A stretch of 64,000 bases of DNA, from the NCBI GenBank assembly GCA_021849425.1, contig JAJZSY010000005.1, positions 10,707 through 74,706 of the forward strand. Reading direction: 5' to 3'. The stretch is from Pseudomonadota bacterium (GTDB lineage Bacteria > Pseudomonadota > Alphaproteobacteria > Acetobacterales > Acetobacteraceae). Position numbers and translations under genes: made by a program. Below are positions 1-9,010 of this stretch, one piece after another. The first letter of the stretch is position 1. Each line of letters begins with the position of its first letter. Below the pieces are notes generated by a model. It had not been told where the DNA came from. It did no database searches and was given only the letters and a program-made list of their open reading frames with translations.

Positions 1-66
1 GCAGGCCGGACCCGGCGCCGGGCCAAGGCGCGGGCGCCGATGATGGTGCCGGAGGGCGCGCGATGA
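1..66 (+). CDS. C-terminal end of an upstream gene (partial)
   Basis: The first frame is open from the window edge and ends at a TGA that overlaps the next start codon as ATGA. Only 21 codons are visible, ending in Glu-Gly-Ala-Arg, and they are rich in Arg and Ala. The overlap suggests translational coupling to the next gene. Genes of the TIGR04282 family often sit beside a TIGR04283 family-2 glycosyltransferase, so that identity is possible but cannot be tested from this fragment. Confidence 0.35.
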   Translation, partial: AGRTRRRAKARAPMMVPEGAR

Positions 67-644
67 CGCCGGTGATCGTCGTATTCGCCCGCGTGCCGCG
101 CCTTGGCGTCGGCAAGCGGCGGCTGGCGCAGCGGATCGGCGACCGCGCCGCCCTGCGCTTCGCGCGCGGGCAACTGGCGCGGCTGCTTGGCGAGCTGCGC
201 GGGCTGCGCGGGGTCTGCCGCATCGTCGCGATGACGCCGGACCATCACGCGCGGTTCGCGGCAGGCGGTTTCGGGCGGATCGGCCAGGGGCGCGGCGATC
301 TTGGCGCGCGGATGGGCCGGGTGTTCCGCCGGTTTCCGCGGCGGGCGGTCATCATCGTCGGCAGCGATATTCCCGGCATTGCGCGGGAGGATCTGCGCCG
401 GGCGGCGACAAGCCTGCGCGGCGCGGATGCGGTGTTCGGCCCGGCGGCCGATGGCGGCTACTGGCTGATCGGCCTGTCCGGCAGGCGGCCGGCCGATCCG
501 TTCGGCGGGGTCCGGTGGTCGAGCGAGGACACGCTCGCCGATACGCTGCGCAATTTCCGGCGCCATCGCGTGGCGATGCTGCGGACACTCGCCGATGCCG
601 ACACGGCGATCCCCTCGCCGCCCCGCTTCGGGCCGCGGGGCTAA
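63..644 (+). CDS. TIGR04282/DUF2064 family glycosyltransferase-A-like protein
   Basis: This 193-aa protein resembles the TIGR04282 (DUF2064) proteins, which have a nucleotide-sugar transferase (GT-A) fold; their substrate is generally unknown. The N-terminus FARVPRLGVGKRRLA matches the family's phosphate-binding start. SDIPGI near residue 101 and GPAADGGYWLIGL near residue 127 match the later conserved blocks. No signal peptide or membrane segment is seen, so it should be cytosolic. The start overlaps the previous stop as ATGA. The length is normal for the family. The family call is good; the reaction is unknown. Confidence 0.75.
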   Translation: MTPVIVVFARVPRLGVGKRRLAQRIGDRAALRFARGQLARLLGELRGLRGVCRIVAMTPDHHARFAAGGFGRIGQGRGDLGARMGRVFRRFPRRAVIIVGSDIPGIAREDLRRAATSLRGADAVFGPAADGGYWLIGLSGRRPADPFGGVRWSSEDTLADTLRNFRRHRVAMLRTLADADTAIPSPPRFGPRG

Positions 645-690
645 GATCGCCGGTCCGGCGCGATCGAATGATGCTCTAATTTCCACTTTC

Positions 691-717
691 AATCTGAAAT
701 CCGTCAGATTTCAGATT
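691..717. repeat. Perfect 11-bp inverted repeat (hairpin) between convergent genes
   Basis: The arms AATCTGAAATC and GATTTCAGATT are exact complements with a 5-nt spacer CGTCA. The element is AT-rich in a GC-rich background and lies between two convergent genes. It could be a bidirectional terminator, although no clear T-run follows on either strand, or a protein-binding palindrome. Confidence 0.6.
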
Positions 718-724
718 CTGGACA

Positions 725-1084
725 CTAACGTCGAGCATCGTTCTCCTGACCGAGAGCGGCGAGACGGGCCGCGAGATCGGCGGCGCGGAGGCCCGCGGCC
801 AGCACCAGCTTGTCGCGCGCCTGCGCGCCGGCGCGCAGCGCGAGCCGGGACGGGCTGAGCCCGAGACCGTCGGCCAGGGCCTTCAGCACCGCCGCGTTGG
901 CGCGGCCCTCCTGCGGCGGCGCGGCGACGGCGACGCGCAGGCGCGCGGGCGGCCAGCCCGGCGATGGCGGGGCCTCGACGATGGGGCCGAAACGCGGGCG
1001 GCGCGCGCCCGGCTGCACTTTCAGCGCCACCAGAAGGCCGGCCGCGCTGTCGAGCCAGAAGGGGGATGGCGGGGACGCGGTCAT
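725..1084 (-). CDS. DUF167 (YggU/UPF0235) family protein
   Basis: A 119-aa protein from the chosen start (MTASPPSP); the frame is open 12 codons further upstream but that extension is a proline run. The core LLVALKVQPGARRPRF, RLRVAVAAPPQEGRANAAV and the stretch containing ARDKLV follow the usual DUF167 order, where a short beta sheet packs on two helices. The cellular role of the family is unknown. Length agrees with the family (about 100 aa). It is transcribed convergently with the preceding gene, and its own promoter should lie in the 1085-1402 gap. Confidence 0.8.
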   Translation of the reverse strand: MTASPPSPFWLDSAAGLLVALKVQPGARRPRFGPIVEAPPSPGWPPARLRVAVAAPPQEGRANAAVLKALADGLGLSPSRLALRAGAQARDKLVLAAGLRAADLAARLAALGQENDARR

Positions 1085-1402
1085 CGGCGGCGGCGGCGGG
1101 TCGTGCCGCGCCAGATGCAACGGCGGGTATCGATTCCGATTTTGCGGTGCCGCGAGAACTGCGCCGAATCGGAACAGCGAGAGGATGCCGCCCGTGCGGG
1201 CGGATTGCCGAGGCGTCGAAAAAGTTCAGGAAATATCAACAAAAATTCAATCCGTTACTTGTTTTCACAACTTGCGGCATCTGGCTACCACCAATTCATC
1301 CGTCATCCATCATAACTCAACCCTTCGGAATGAGAGATGGCGGACGATCCGCAGAAACATCGACGCCGATGGAACGACCTGAGGATTCTTTTGGGAGGAA
1401 CG
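1085..1402. other. Intergenic region, divergent promoter space
   Basis: No gene is supported here. The left half is GC-rich and holds a short perfect hairpin at 1188-1203 (CCGCCC, GTGC, GGGCGG). The stretch 1220-1320 is AT-rich and is the likely site of the promoter for the rightward genes. I looked for a GG-N10-GC sigma-54 element and did not find a convincing one. Confidence 0.5.
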
Positions 1403-1879
1403 ATGGTCAACATCTACACCAGGCGCGAAGGCCCACGACCTGAAGACGCGCGGATGCGCAAGGTGCTGCAGGAAAACCGGGCGACGATCACGCGCATCGC
1501 CGATCATATCACCGCGGGCGGCTATTCGGCGCGCAAGGCGCCGAAGCCCGAACCGCAGGCGCGCGGCCTGATCATCAGCACAGGCGGGGCGAGCCGGCCG
1601 GAGGCGGAGGTGGCGGCGCCGGCGGTGCGGATCAGCGTCAATGGCCGCGTCTGCATCGTCGATGGCAATAGCGGCTACCAGCTTCATCATGTGGGCAATG
1701 TGGTCCGGCGCGGGGCCGCGGAGGTGTTCGTGCTGGCGAGTGCGGCGAACGGCTTCATCGCCCCGGCGGCGCCGGAGATCGTGGCGAGCCTGACCGAGCT
1801 GGACGGAATGCGGCTCGACCCGGAGCGGGGGGAGGACGAACTGGCCGAAGAGATCGGCGTTCGGCTCGGCATTGGTTGA
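1403..1879 (+). CDS. Hypothetical protein next to the sigma-54 activator
   Basis: I do not recognise this 158-aa protein. The start at 1403 is chosen because a strong ribosome-binding site (GGGAGGA) lies just upstream. The N-terminal 60 residues are charged and probably helical (RRE, EDARMRKVLQEN, IADHITAGGYSARK). The C-terminal half is hydrophobic and strand-rich (VRISVNGRVCIVDGNSGY, HHVGNV, EVFVLASAANGFIAP). No membrane segment or signal peptide is seen. It is followed at once by the AcoR-like regulator gene on the same strand, so the two are probably co-transcribed and may share a pathway. Confidence 0.65.
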   Translation: MVNIYTRREGPRPEDARMRKVLQENRATITRIADHITAGGYSARKAPKPEPQARGLIISTGGASRPEAEVAAPAVRISVNGRVCIVDGNSGYQLHHVGNVVRRGAAEVFVLASAANGFIAPAAPEIVASLTELDGMRLDPERGEDELAEEIGVRLGIG

Positions 1880-1925
1880 CACTCTTGCCGCCCGCCGCAC
1901 GCCGCCGCAGCGGGCGGGCGGCAAA

Positions 1926-3893
1926 ATGACGGTGCCGGCAGCGCCCGGGGCGGCCGATTATGACGAACGGGCAACGATGGAAGCCTGGGAGCGGCTGCTC
2001 GCCGGCGAGCCGCATTGCGCGCGCGGTGTCAGCGTGCGCACGCTGATCGGGGAATCATGGTCGCGCTGCGCCTCGTGCGGGATCGACGCGCAGCAGGGCG
2101 AGGCGCCGCTGAACCGCGAGATCGAGGCGCTGATCGAGCGCAACCGCGACCTGATGCGCGCGGCGCGGCGCAGCTTCGGGACGATCGGGCGGCTGCTGGA
2201 GGGAACCGGCGCGATGCTGGTGCTGGCCGATCGCGACGGCGTGCTGCTCGACGCGATGGGCGATCGGCGCACCCTGCATGACGGCATGGACATCAATCTC
2301 GCGATCGGCGGGACCTGGACCGAGGATGTCGTCGGCACCAACGGGATCGGCACCGCGCTCTGGGCCGGCGTGCCGGTGTTCGTGCATGCCGCCGAGCATT
2401 TCTGCGCCGGGATCAAGAGCTGGACCTGCGCCGGCGCGCCGATCCGCGATCCGTTCGACAGCAGCATCATCGGCGTGGTCGATCTCTCCGGCCATCCGGA
2501 CATTTTCCGGCCGCACAATATCGGGCTGGTTGTCGCCGCGGCGCAGGAGATCGAGAAGGCGCTGGCCGAGCAGCGCAACGAGGAACGCGCCCGGCTGCTG
2601 GAGGCGTTCATTTCCTCGGCGACGGATTACCGGCGCAGCGACGGGCTGCTGATCGTCGATCATCGGGGGCGGCCGGTCTATTGCCACAATGTCGCGGAAA
2701 GCACGCTGCACGCCTTCCGCGCCGATACCACGGACGAGACCGCGGAGCGGCGGCTCGAACGCTTTCTCGCCGGGCGGGCCGGCGGCGATGAGCTGCCCGC
2801 CGCGCTGCGGCGCTGCCATGTCAGCTCGCTGAAGGCGGAGAACGGCATTTGCGGCGCGGCGCTAGTGTTTCCCGAACGCGTCCCCCGCCCGGCCACCCCG
2901 GCGGGAGGGATACCCGCCGGCGTGGAGGGGAGCGCGCCGCAGATCATTGGCGAAAGCCCCGCGCTGCATCATGCGGTGGAGATCGCCCGCAGGGTCGCGG
3001 CGACTCCGGGTGTGACCTCCGTGCTGATCGAGGGCGAGACCGGGGTGGGCAAGGAGCTGTTCGCACGGCTGATCCACGAGGGCAGCCAGCGGACGCCGGG
3101 CAGCCCGTTCATCACGCTCAATTGCGGCGGCATCACCCGCGAGCTGTTCGGCAGCGAGCTGTTCGGCCACATGCCGGGCGCCTTTACCGGCGCGAGCCGG
3201 GAGGGCAAGCCGGGGGTGTTCGAGCTGGCGCATGGCGGCACGCTCTGCCTCGACGAGATCGGCGAGATGCCGATGGAAATCCAGCCCTTCCTGCTGCGGG
3301 TGCTGGAGGAGCGGGTGGTGCGCCGGCTGGGGGACAGCCGGATGCGGCCGGTGGAGGTGCGGCTCATCGCCTCGACCAACCGCGACCTGCGCCGCGAGGT
3401 CGAGGCCGGGCGGTTCCGGCGGGACCTGTTCTACCGGATCAGCACGGTGACGATCGAGGTGCCGCCGCTGCGCGCGCGCGGCGACGACGCGCTGCTGCTG
3501 GTCGCGCATTTCAACAACCGCATCGCCGCGCGCCTGCGCGCGGCTCCGCTGGTCTTCGATGCGCAGGCGCTGGAGGCGCTGCGCGCCCACCCCTGGCCGG
3601 GCAATGTGCGCCAGCTGCGCAACCTGATGGAGAAGCTGCATATCCTGCGCCATGACGGGCGCGTGCGGCACGCCGACCTGCCGGCGGAGTTCCACGACGC
3701 GCCGCCGCGCGAGAGGATGCCGGAGGCGATGGCGGCGGCGCCCAGCATCGAGGAGGCGGAGCGGCTGGCGATCTGCAACATGTTGCGGGCGGAGGGCGGC
3801 AATCTGAGCCGGGCGGCGCAGCGGCTCGGGATTTCGCGGCCGACGCTGTATCGCAAGCTCGACCAGTTCGGCATCCGCCGCGGCTTCGTCTGA
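1926..3893 (+). CDS. AcoR-like sigma-54-dependent transcriptional activator
   Basis: A 655-aa bacterial enhancer-binding protein that would activate RNA polymerase carrying sigma-54. A GAF-like sensory region spans about residues 60-215 and a PAS-like linker about 225-310. The AAA+ domain follows with Walker A GETGVGKE (370-377), the sigma-54-contacting GAFTGA loop (418-423) and Walker B LCLDEIGE (440-447). A Fis-type helix-turn-helix ends the protein (GNLSRAAQRLGISRPTLYRKL). This order is that of AcoR, the regulator of acetoin or alcohol metabolism. The frame is open upstream to a TTG at 1872; ATG at 1926 seems more natural. The target promoter is not identified. It faces the polyamine genes convergently with about 16 bp between stops. 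Confidence 0.88.
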   Translation: MTVPAAPGAADYDERATMEAWERLLAGEPHCARGVSVRTLIGESWSRCASCGIDAQQGEAPLNREIEALIERNRDLMRAARRSFGTIGRLLEGTGAMLVLADRDGVLLDAMGDRRTLHDGMDINLAIGGTWTEDVVGTNGIGTALWAGVPVFVHAAEHFCAGIKSWTCAGAPIRDPFDSSIIGVVDLSGHPDIFRPHNIGLVVAAAQEIEKALAEQRNEERARLLEAFISSATDYRRSDGLLIVDHRGRPVYCHNVAESTLHAFRADTTDETAERRLERFLAGRAGGDELPAALRRCHVSSLKAENGICGAALVFPERVPRPATPAGGIPAGVEGSAPQIIGESPALHHAVEIARRVAATPGVTSVLIEGETGVGKELFARLIHEGSQRTPGSPFITLNCGGITRELFGSELFGHMPGAFTGASREGKPGVFELAHGGTLCLDEIGEMPMEIQPFLLRVLEERVVRRLGDSRMRPVEVRLIASTNRDLRREVEAGRFRRDLFYRISTVTIEVPPLRARGDDALLLVAHFNNRIAARLRAAPLVFDAQALEALRAHPWPGNVRQLRNLMEKLHILRHDGRVRHADLPAEFHDAPPRERMPEAMAAAPSIEEAERLAICNMLRAEGGNLSRAAQRLGISRPTLYRKLDQFGIRRGFV

Positions 3894-3912
3894 CCGCGCG
3901 GCGGCGGACCCC

Positions 3913-5274
3913 TCAGGCGTTCTTCAGATAGGCGTCGTATTCCACATCCGAGATGCGGCGGCGGAATTCGGCGATTTCCTGGCGCTTGCAGGCGGCGAAG
4001 ATGGACTGGAAGGCCGCACCGAAGATGGCGCCGGCGCGGGGCGAACCGGCGAAGCGCTCGGTCGCCTGGCTCCAGGCGATCGGCAGGCGCGGCGCCGTGG
4101 CGGCCACCTTGTCGCCGAAGGTTTCATCGCCGGGATCGGCCCCCTCCCCGATCCCTGCCTCGATCGCGCCGAGCAGGGCGGCGAGGACGAGATAGGGGTT
4201 GCAGTCGGCCCCGGCGACGCGGTGCTCGATGCGGGCGGCGGCGGGATCGGCGTTGATCACCCGGATCGAGGACATGCGGTTGTCGTGCCCCCAGTCGCCG
4301 AAGACGGGCGCATGGGTGCCGGGGGCGAAGCGGCGATAGGAATTGGCGTGCGGGGAGAAGGTCAGCATCGTGTCCGGCATCGCCGCGACCAGGCCGCCGA
4401 GCGCGTGATAGAGCAACGGGGCGGCGCGCGCCTCATCGCCGGTGAAGACGTTGCGCCCGGCGCGGTCGAGCAGCGAGACATGGACATGCATGCCGCTGCC
4501 GGCCCAGTTGCCGAAGGGCTTGGCCATGAAGGTCGCGGCGAGGCCGTGCTTGCGGGCGATCTGCTTGACCGCGCGCTTGAACAGCACGGCGTCGTCGGCG
4601 ATGCGCAGCGCATCCGCCGCGTAGTGCAGCGTGACCTCGAACTGGCCGGGGCCGTTCTCGCTGATCAGCGTGTCGAGCGCGATCGACTGGGCGTCCGCCG
4701 CGCGCAGCAGGTCGCGCAGCACGGGTTCGTAATCGTGGATTTCCCACAGGCCGAGCGTGTCGGTCTGCCAGCCGCGCCAGTGGCTTTCATCGGCGCCGCG
4801 CGGGGCGACGCGCTGGCCGCCGGTGCGGTTGGGATCGAGCAGGTAGAATTCCAGCTCGACGCCGACCGCCGCGGTGAGGCCGCGCGCGGCGAGCGTGCCG
4901 ATCACGCGGGAGAGCACGCCGCGCGGATCGGCGTAGAACAGCGCGCCGTCCGGCTCCTGCATGGTCAGCAGCGCCTGGGCGGCGCGGCCCTCGGCCCAGG
5001 GCATGATGGCGACGCTGTGCGGCACGGCGAAGCACTTGCCGTCCGGGTCGCCGGTGTCGAAGGCGATGCCGCCCTCGACGATGTCCCGCCCCCAGATGTC
5101 GAGCAGGTAGGCCGAGCGCGGCAGGGCGATGCCGCCGGCGAACAGCGCCTCCGCCCGGTCGCGCTGGAGCCATTTGCCGCGGGGGACGCCGTTCACGTCG
5201 ATGATGAACGCCTCGATCAGCTCGCAATCGGCGAGCAGCGCGCGCGGATCGCCCGGCGCCGCCGGCGCGTCCAT
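3913..5274 (-). CDS. puuA: Glutamine synthetase family protein, probable gamma-glutamylputrescine synthetase
   Basis: A 453-aa glutamine-synthetase-fold ligase that should join glutamate to putrescine or another amine with ATP, as PuuA does. Family landmarks include VELEFYLLD (about 139-147), NGPGQFEV, the KPFGNWAGSGMHVHVSL metal/ATP block, FSPHANSYRR and RIEHRVAGADCNPYL. The start codon lies 1 bp after the stop of the upstream aminotransferase gene, so the two are translationally coupled. A second paralogue lies at 13202-14542. Other gamma-glutamyl-amine ligases share these motifs, so the amine specificity is inferred from context. Confidence 0.85.
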   Translation of the reverse strand: MDAPAAPGDPRALLADCELIEAFIIDVNGVPRGKWLQRDRAEALFAGGIALPRSAYLLDIWGRDIVEGGIAFDTGDPDGKCFAVPHSVAIMPWAEGRAAQALLTMQEPDGALFYADPRGVLSRVIGTLAARGLTAAVGVELEFYLLDPNRTGGQRVAPRGADESHWRGWQTDTLGLWEIHDYEPVLRDLLRAADAQSIALDTLISENGPGQFEVTLHYAADALRIADDAVLFKRAVKQIARKHGLAATFMAKPFGNWAGSGMHVHVSLLDRAGRNVFTGDEARAAPLLYHALGGLVAAMPDTMLTFSPHANSYRRFAPGTHAPVFGDWGHDNRMSSIRVINADPAAARIEHRVAGADCNPYLVLAALLGAIEAGIGEGADPGDETFGDKVAATAPRLPIAWSQATERFAGSPRAGAIFGAAFQSIFAACKRQEIAEFRRRISDVEYDAYLKNA

Positions 5275-5275
5275 C

Positions 5276-6652
5276 TCAGGCCGCCATCTCGGCGCGGACC
5301 GCGTCCATCGTCGCTGCGATGGCGCGGCGGGCGCGGGCGACCATGTCGTCGATCTCCGCGGCGCTGATGGTCAGCGGCGGGGCGAAGACCATCGTGTCGC
5401 GCACCGCGCGCATGACGAGATCGTTGGCGAAGCAATGGTCGCGGCAGATCGTGCCGACGCGGCCGGTTTTCTCGAAGAAGCGGCGGGTGCGGCGGTCGGC
5501 TGTCAGCTCGATCGCGCCGATCAGGCCGACGCCGCGGATCTCGCCGACGATCGGCAGATCGTCCAGCGCGGCGCGCAGCTTTTCGCGCAACATCTCGCCG
5601 CTGGCGGCGGCGCGGGCGGCGAGCCCCTCGCGCTCGATGATGTCGAGATTGGCGAGGGCGACGGCGCAGGAGACCGGATGACCGGAATAGGTGAAGCCGT
5701 GATAGAACTCGCCGGTCTCGTTGATCAGCACGTCCGCCACGCGATCGCCCACCATGACGGCGGAGAGCGGCGCGTAGCCGGAGGTGATGGCCTTGGCGAG
5801 GGTCATCATGTCGGGCGCAATGCCGAAGGTTTCGCAGCCGAACATGCGCCCGGTGCGGCCGAAGCCGCAGATCACCTCGTCGGCGATCAGCAGGATGTCG
5901 TTCTCGCGGCAGATGCGCTGGATTTCCGGCCAGTAGGTCGCGGGCGGAATGATGACGCCGCCGGCGCCCTGGATCGGCTCGCCGATGAAGGCGGCGATGT
6001 TGTCGGCGCCGAGTTCGGCGATCTTCGCCTCGAGCGCGCGGGCGGCGTGCCGGCCGAATTCGTCCGGGTCCATCTGGCTGCCGCGGCCATACCAGTAGGG
6101 CGGCATGATATGGGCGAAATCGGGCAGTGCCGCGCCCTGGCGGTGCATGTCCTTCATTCCGCCGGCGGCGGCGCCCAGCGTGGTCGAGCCGTGATAGCCG
6201 TAGTCGCGGCCGATGATGATGCGCTTGGCGGGCTTGCCGCGGGTGATCCAGTAGGTGCGGGCCATGCGCAGCGCGGTATCGACCGCCTCCGATCCCGAGC
6301 AGGCGAAGAAGGCGTGATTCAGGTCGCCCGGCGCCATCGCGGCGAGGCGCTCGGCCAGGGCGATGACCGGGCGCGTCGAGGTCTTGAAGAAGGTGTTGTA
6401 GAAGGGCAGCGCGCGCATCTGCGCCGCTGCCGCCTCGACGAGTTCGGCCCGGCCATAGCCGGCGGCGACGCACCAGAGCCCGGCCATCGCATCGAGAATG
6501 CGGTTCCCCTGATCGTCGGTCAGCCAGACGCCGTCGCCCGCGGTGATGATCCGCACCCGCCCCTCGTGGAGGGATTTGTGGTCGGAGAAGGGGTGGAGGT
6601 GGTGGGCGGCATCGGCGTGCTGCCAGTCGAGGGCGAGGGTCTGGTCTTGCAT
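5276..6652 (-). CDS. spuC: Class III aminotransferase, probable putrescine-pyruvate aminotransferase
   Basis: A 458-aa PLP-dependent omega-aminotransferase. Conserved blocks are the NRILDAMAGLWCVAAGYGR start, FFACSGSEAVDTALRMAR (PLP phosphate contact), GRDYGYHGST, IGEPIQGAGGVI, LLIADEVICGFGRTG (the PLP-binding Asp) and LAKAITSGYAPL (the Schiff-base Lys). It best fits the SpuC/putrescine-pyruvate group, which makes 4-aminobutanal and alanine. The start at 6652 has a GGAG site 7-8 bases upstream; an open extension reaches 6847. It is directly upstream of puuA. The nearby alanine dehydrogenase gene supports pyruvate as amino acceptor, but this remains inference. Confidence 0.82.
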   Translation of the reverse strand: MQDQTLALDWQHADAAHHLHPFSDHKSLHEGRVRIITAGDGVWLTDDQGNRILDAMAGLWCVAAGYGRAELVEAAAAQMRALPFYNTFFKTSTRPVIALAERLAAMAPGDLNHAFFACSGSEAVDTALRMARTYWITRGKPAKRIIIGRDYGYHGSTTLGAAAGGMKDMHRQGAALPDFAHIMPPYWYGRGSQMDPDEFGRHAARALEAKIAELGADNIAAFIGEPIQGAGGVIIPPATYWPEIQRICRENDILLIADEVICGFGRTGRMFGCETFGIAPDMMTLAKAITSGYAPLSAVMVGDRVADVLINETGEFYHGFTYSGHPVSCAVALANLDIIEREGLAARAAASGEMLREKLRAALDDLPIVGEIRGVGLIGAIELTADRRTRRFFEKTGRVGTICRDHCFANDLVMRAVRDTMVFAPPLTISAAEIDDMVARARRAIAATMDAVRAEMAA

Positions 6653-6846
6653 GAGTAGCTCCGTTCTGTCGTGCGTGGGGTGCGGCGCGGGCCGCGTGAC
6701 GGCAACGATCAGGAACGGGGCGGGCTGAAACCGATGCGGGCGCACAGGCGCAGCATCTCGGCATGCAGGTCGAGGCCGGCGCGGGGGGAGACGGGCTGGC
6801 GCCGCGCGCCAGGGCGGGACGGAGCCGGCGCTGGTGGACCGGAACA

Positions 6847-6856
6847 AAACATCACC
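6847..6856 (-). promoter_or_regulatory. Shared decamer GGTGATGTTT upstream of the aminotransferase gene
   Basis: On the minus strand this reads GGTGATGTTT. The same ten bases occur at 8680-8689 in the alanine dehydrogenase leader. It may be part of a PuuR-type operator. This is inferred from the repetition and the position in a 253-bp gap; it is not a recognised consensus. Confidence 0.3.
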
Positions 6857-6905
6857 AATGGAGAGTATCGGCTCCGGCCGCGCGGTTCAACCGGAATGTG
6901 CCGGG

Positions 6906-7541
6906 TCAGAAGCTCGGCGGCGTGTTGGCGCTGATCACCTCGCAGGGCGCGTCGAACGGGTTGCGGAAGCGATGCGGGATGCGGCTGCGGAAATAATAGG
7001 CATCGCCGGCGCCGAGGGCGCGCTCCTGGTCGCCCACGGTGACGAGGAGGCGGCCGCTGACGATCACGCCCGCCTCCTCGCCCTCGTGGCGGAGCATGGA
7101 TTCGCCGGTATCGGCACCGGGGGCGTAGGTTTCGTGCAGCATCTGCAGCGCGCGATCCTTCAGGCGGCGGCCGACCATGCGGAAGGAGATCCGCTCGCCG
7201 AAAGCGATTTCGGTGAGGTCGGCGGCGGTGAAGAACACGTCTTCCGGGGCGGCGAGATCGAGGGTGAAGAACTCGGCGAGCGACATCGGGATGCCGTCGA
7301 GAATCTTCTTCAGCGAGGAGATCGACGGGCTGACCCGGCCCTGCTCGATCAGCGAGATGGCGCCGTTGGTGACGCCGGCGCGGCGGGCCAGCTCGCGCTG
7401 GGTGAGGCCGAAGACCTGGCGCATCCGCCGCAGCCGCACGCCGACGCCGGATTCTTCCCCGGCATCGGCATCGGCATCGGCGGCGGCGGCGGGCGGCGAG
7501 AGGCGGTCCGGTTCGGGCGGGGCCGGCGCGTCGGCGTCCAT
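6906..7541 (-). CDS. puuR: XRE-cupin transcriptional regulator, PuuR-like
   Basis: A 211-aa regulator with an N-terminal low-complexity stretch of about 30 residues (Ala/Asp repeats), a helix-turn-helix at about 35-90 (QVFGLTQRELARRAGVTNGAIS, LIEQGRVSPSISSL) and a C-terminal cupin at about 135-208 (GEEAGVIVSGRLLVTVG, FRSRIPHRFRNP). This is the architecture of PuuR, the putrescine-responsive repressor. Its start is 2 bp after the stop of the alanine dehydrogenase gene, so the two form an operon. The location inside the polyamine locus supports a PuuR-like role; the ligand is not shown by sequence. Confidence 0.85.
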   Translation of the reverse strand: MDADAPAPPEPDRLSPPAAAADADADAGEESGVGVRLRRMRQVFGLTQRELARRAGVTNGAISLIEQGRVSPSISSLKKILDGIPMSLAEFFTLDLAAPEDVFFTAADLTEIAFGERISFRMVGRRLKDRALQMLHETYAPGADTGESMLRHEGEEAGVIVSGRLLVTVGDQERALGAGDAYYFRSRIPHRFRNPFDAPCEVISANTPPSF

Positions 7542-7543
7542 GC

Positions 7544-8659
<1,116 letters not shown>

Positions 8660-9010
8660 GGGCAGGATCCTTTCGCGACGGTGATGTTTAGAATAATCAT
8701 CACAGCCTAGCCGCGCCCCCTGCCCCGCGCAACCGAATCAGGCGGGATTTCGACGGAACGATCGGATCTTTCAACGACAGCGTTGCGAAGGCGGGCGATA
8801 TGTCGCAGACCGCCCCCGGTCTCGTTGATTATTCTTGACGATCATCTTGCGTTTGGCGATGCTTCCGAGACGGGGAACGAAAGCCGGCACAAAGGCCGAA
8901 CCGCACCGCCGGCGCGATCCGGCGGGAGGGCTGGGAGAGACCATGGAACGCACCAATGCGCCGCCGGGACGCGGCGCCGCGGCCACATCCTTGCGGGGGG
9001 CTTGCGGCCA
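8660..9010. promoter_or_regulatory. Divergent promoter region between ald and the polyamine transporter operon
   Basis: The gap is 351 bp and has no supported gene. It has AT-rich patches near both ends. AGAATAATCA at 8690-8699 (next to GGTGATGTTT at 8680-8689) and its reverse complement TGATTATTCT at 8826-8835 form a dispersed inverted pair about 125 bp apart, one near each divergent gene. This would suit a shared regulator such as the PuuR-like protein. No clear -35/-10 pair is assigned. Confidence 0.45.

Noticed and set aside
1210-1402. Sigma-54 promoter upstream of the AcoR-like operon
   Set aside because: No GG and GC pair with the required 10-bp spacing in the right context was found.
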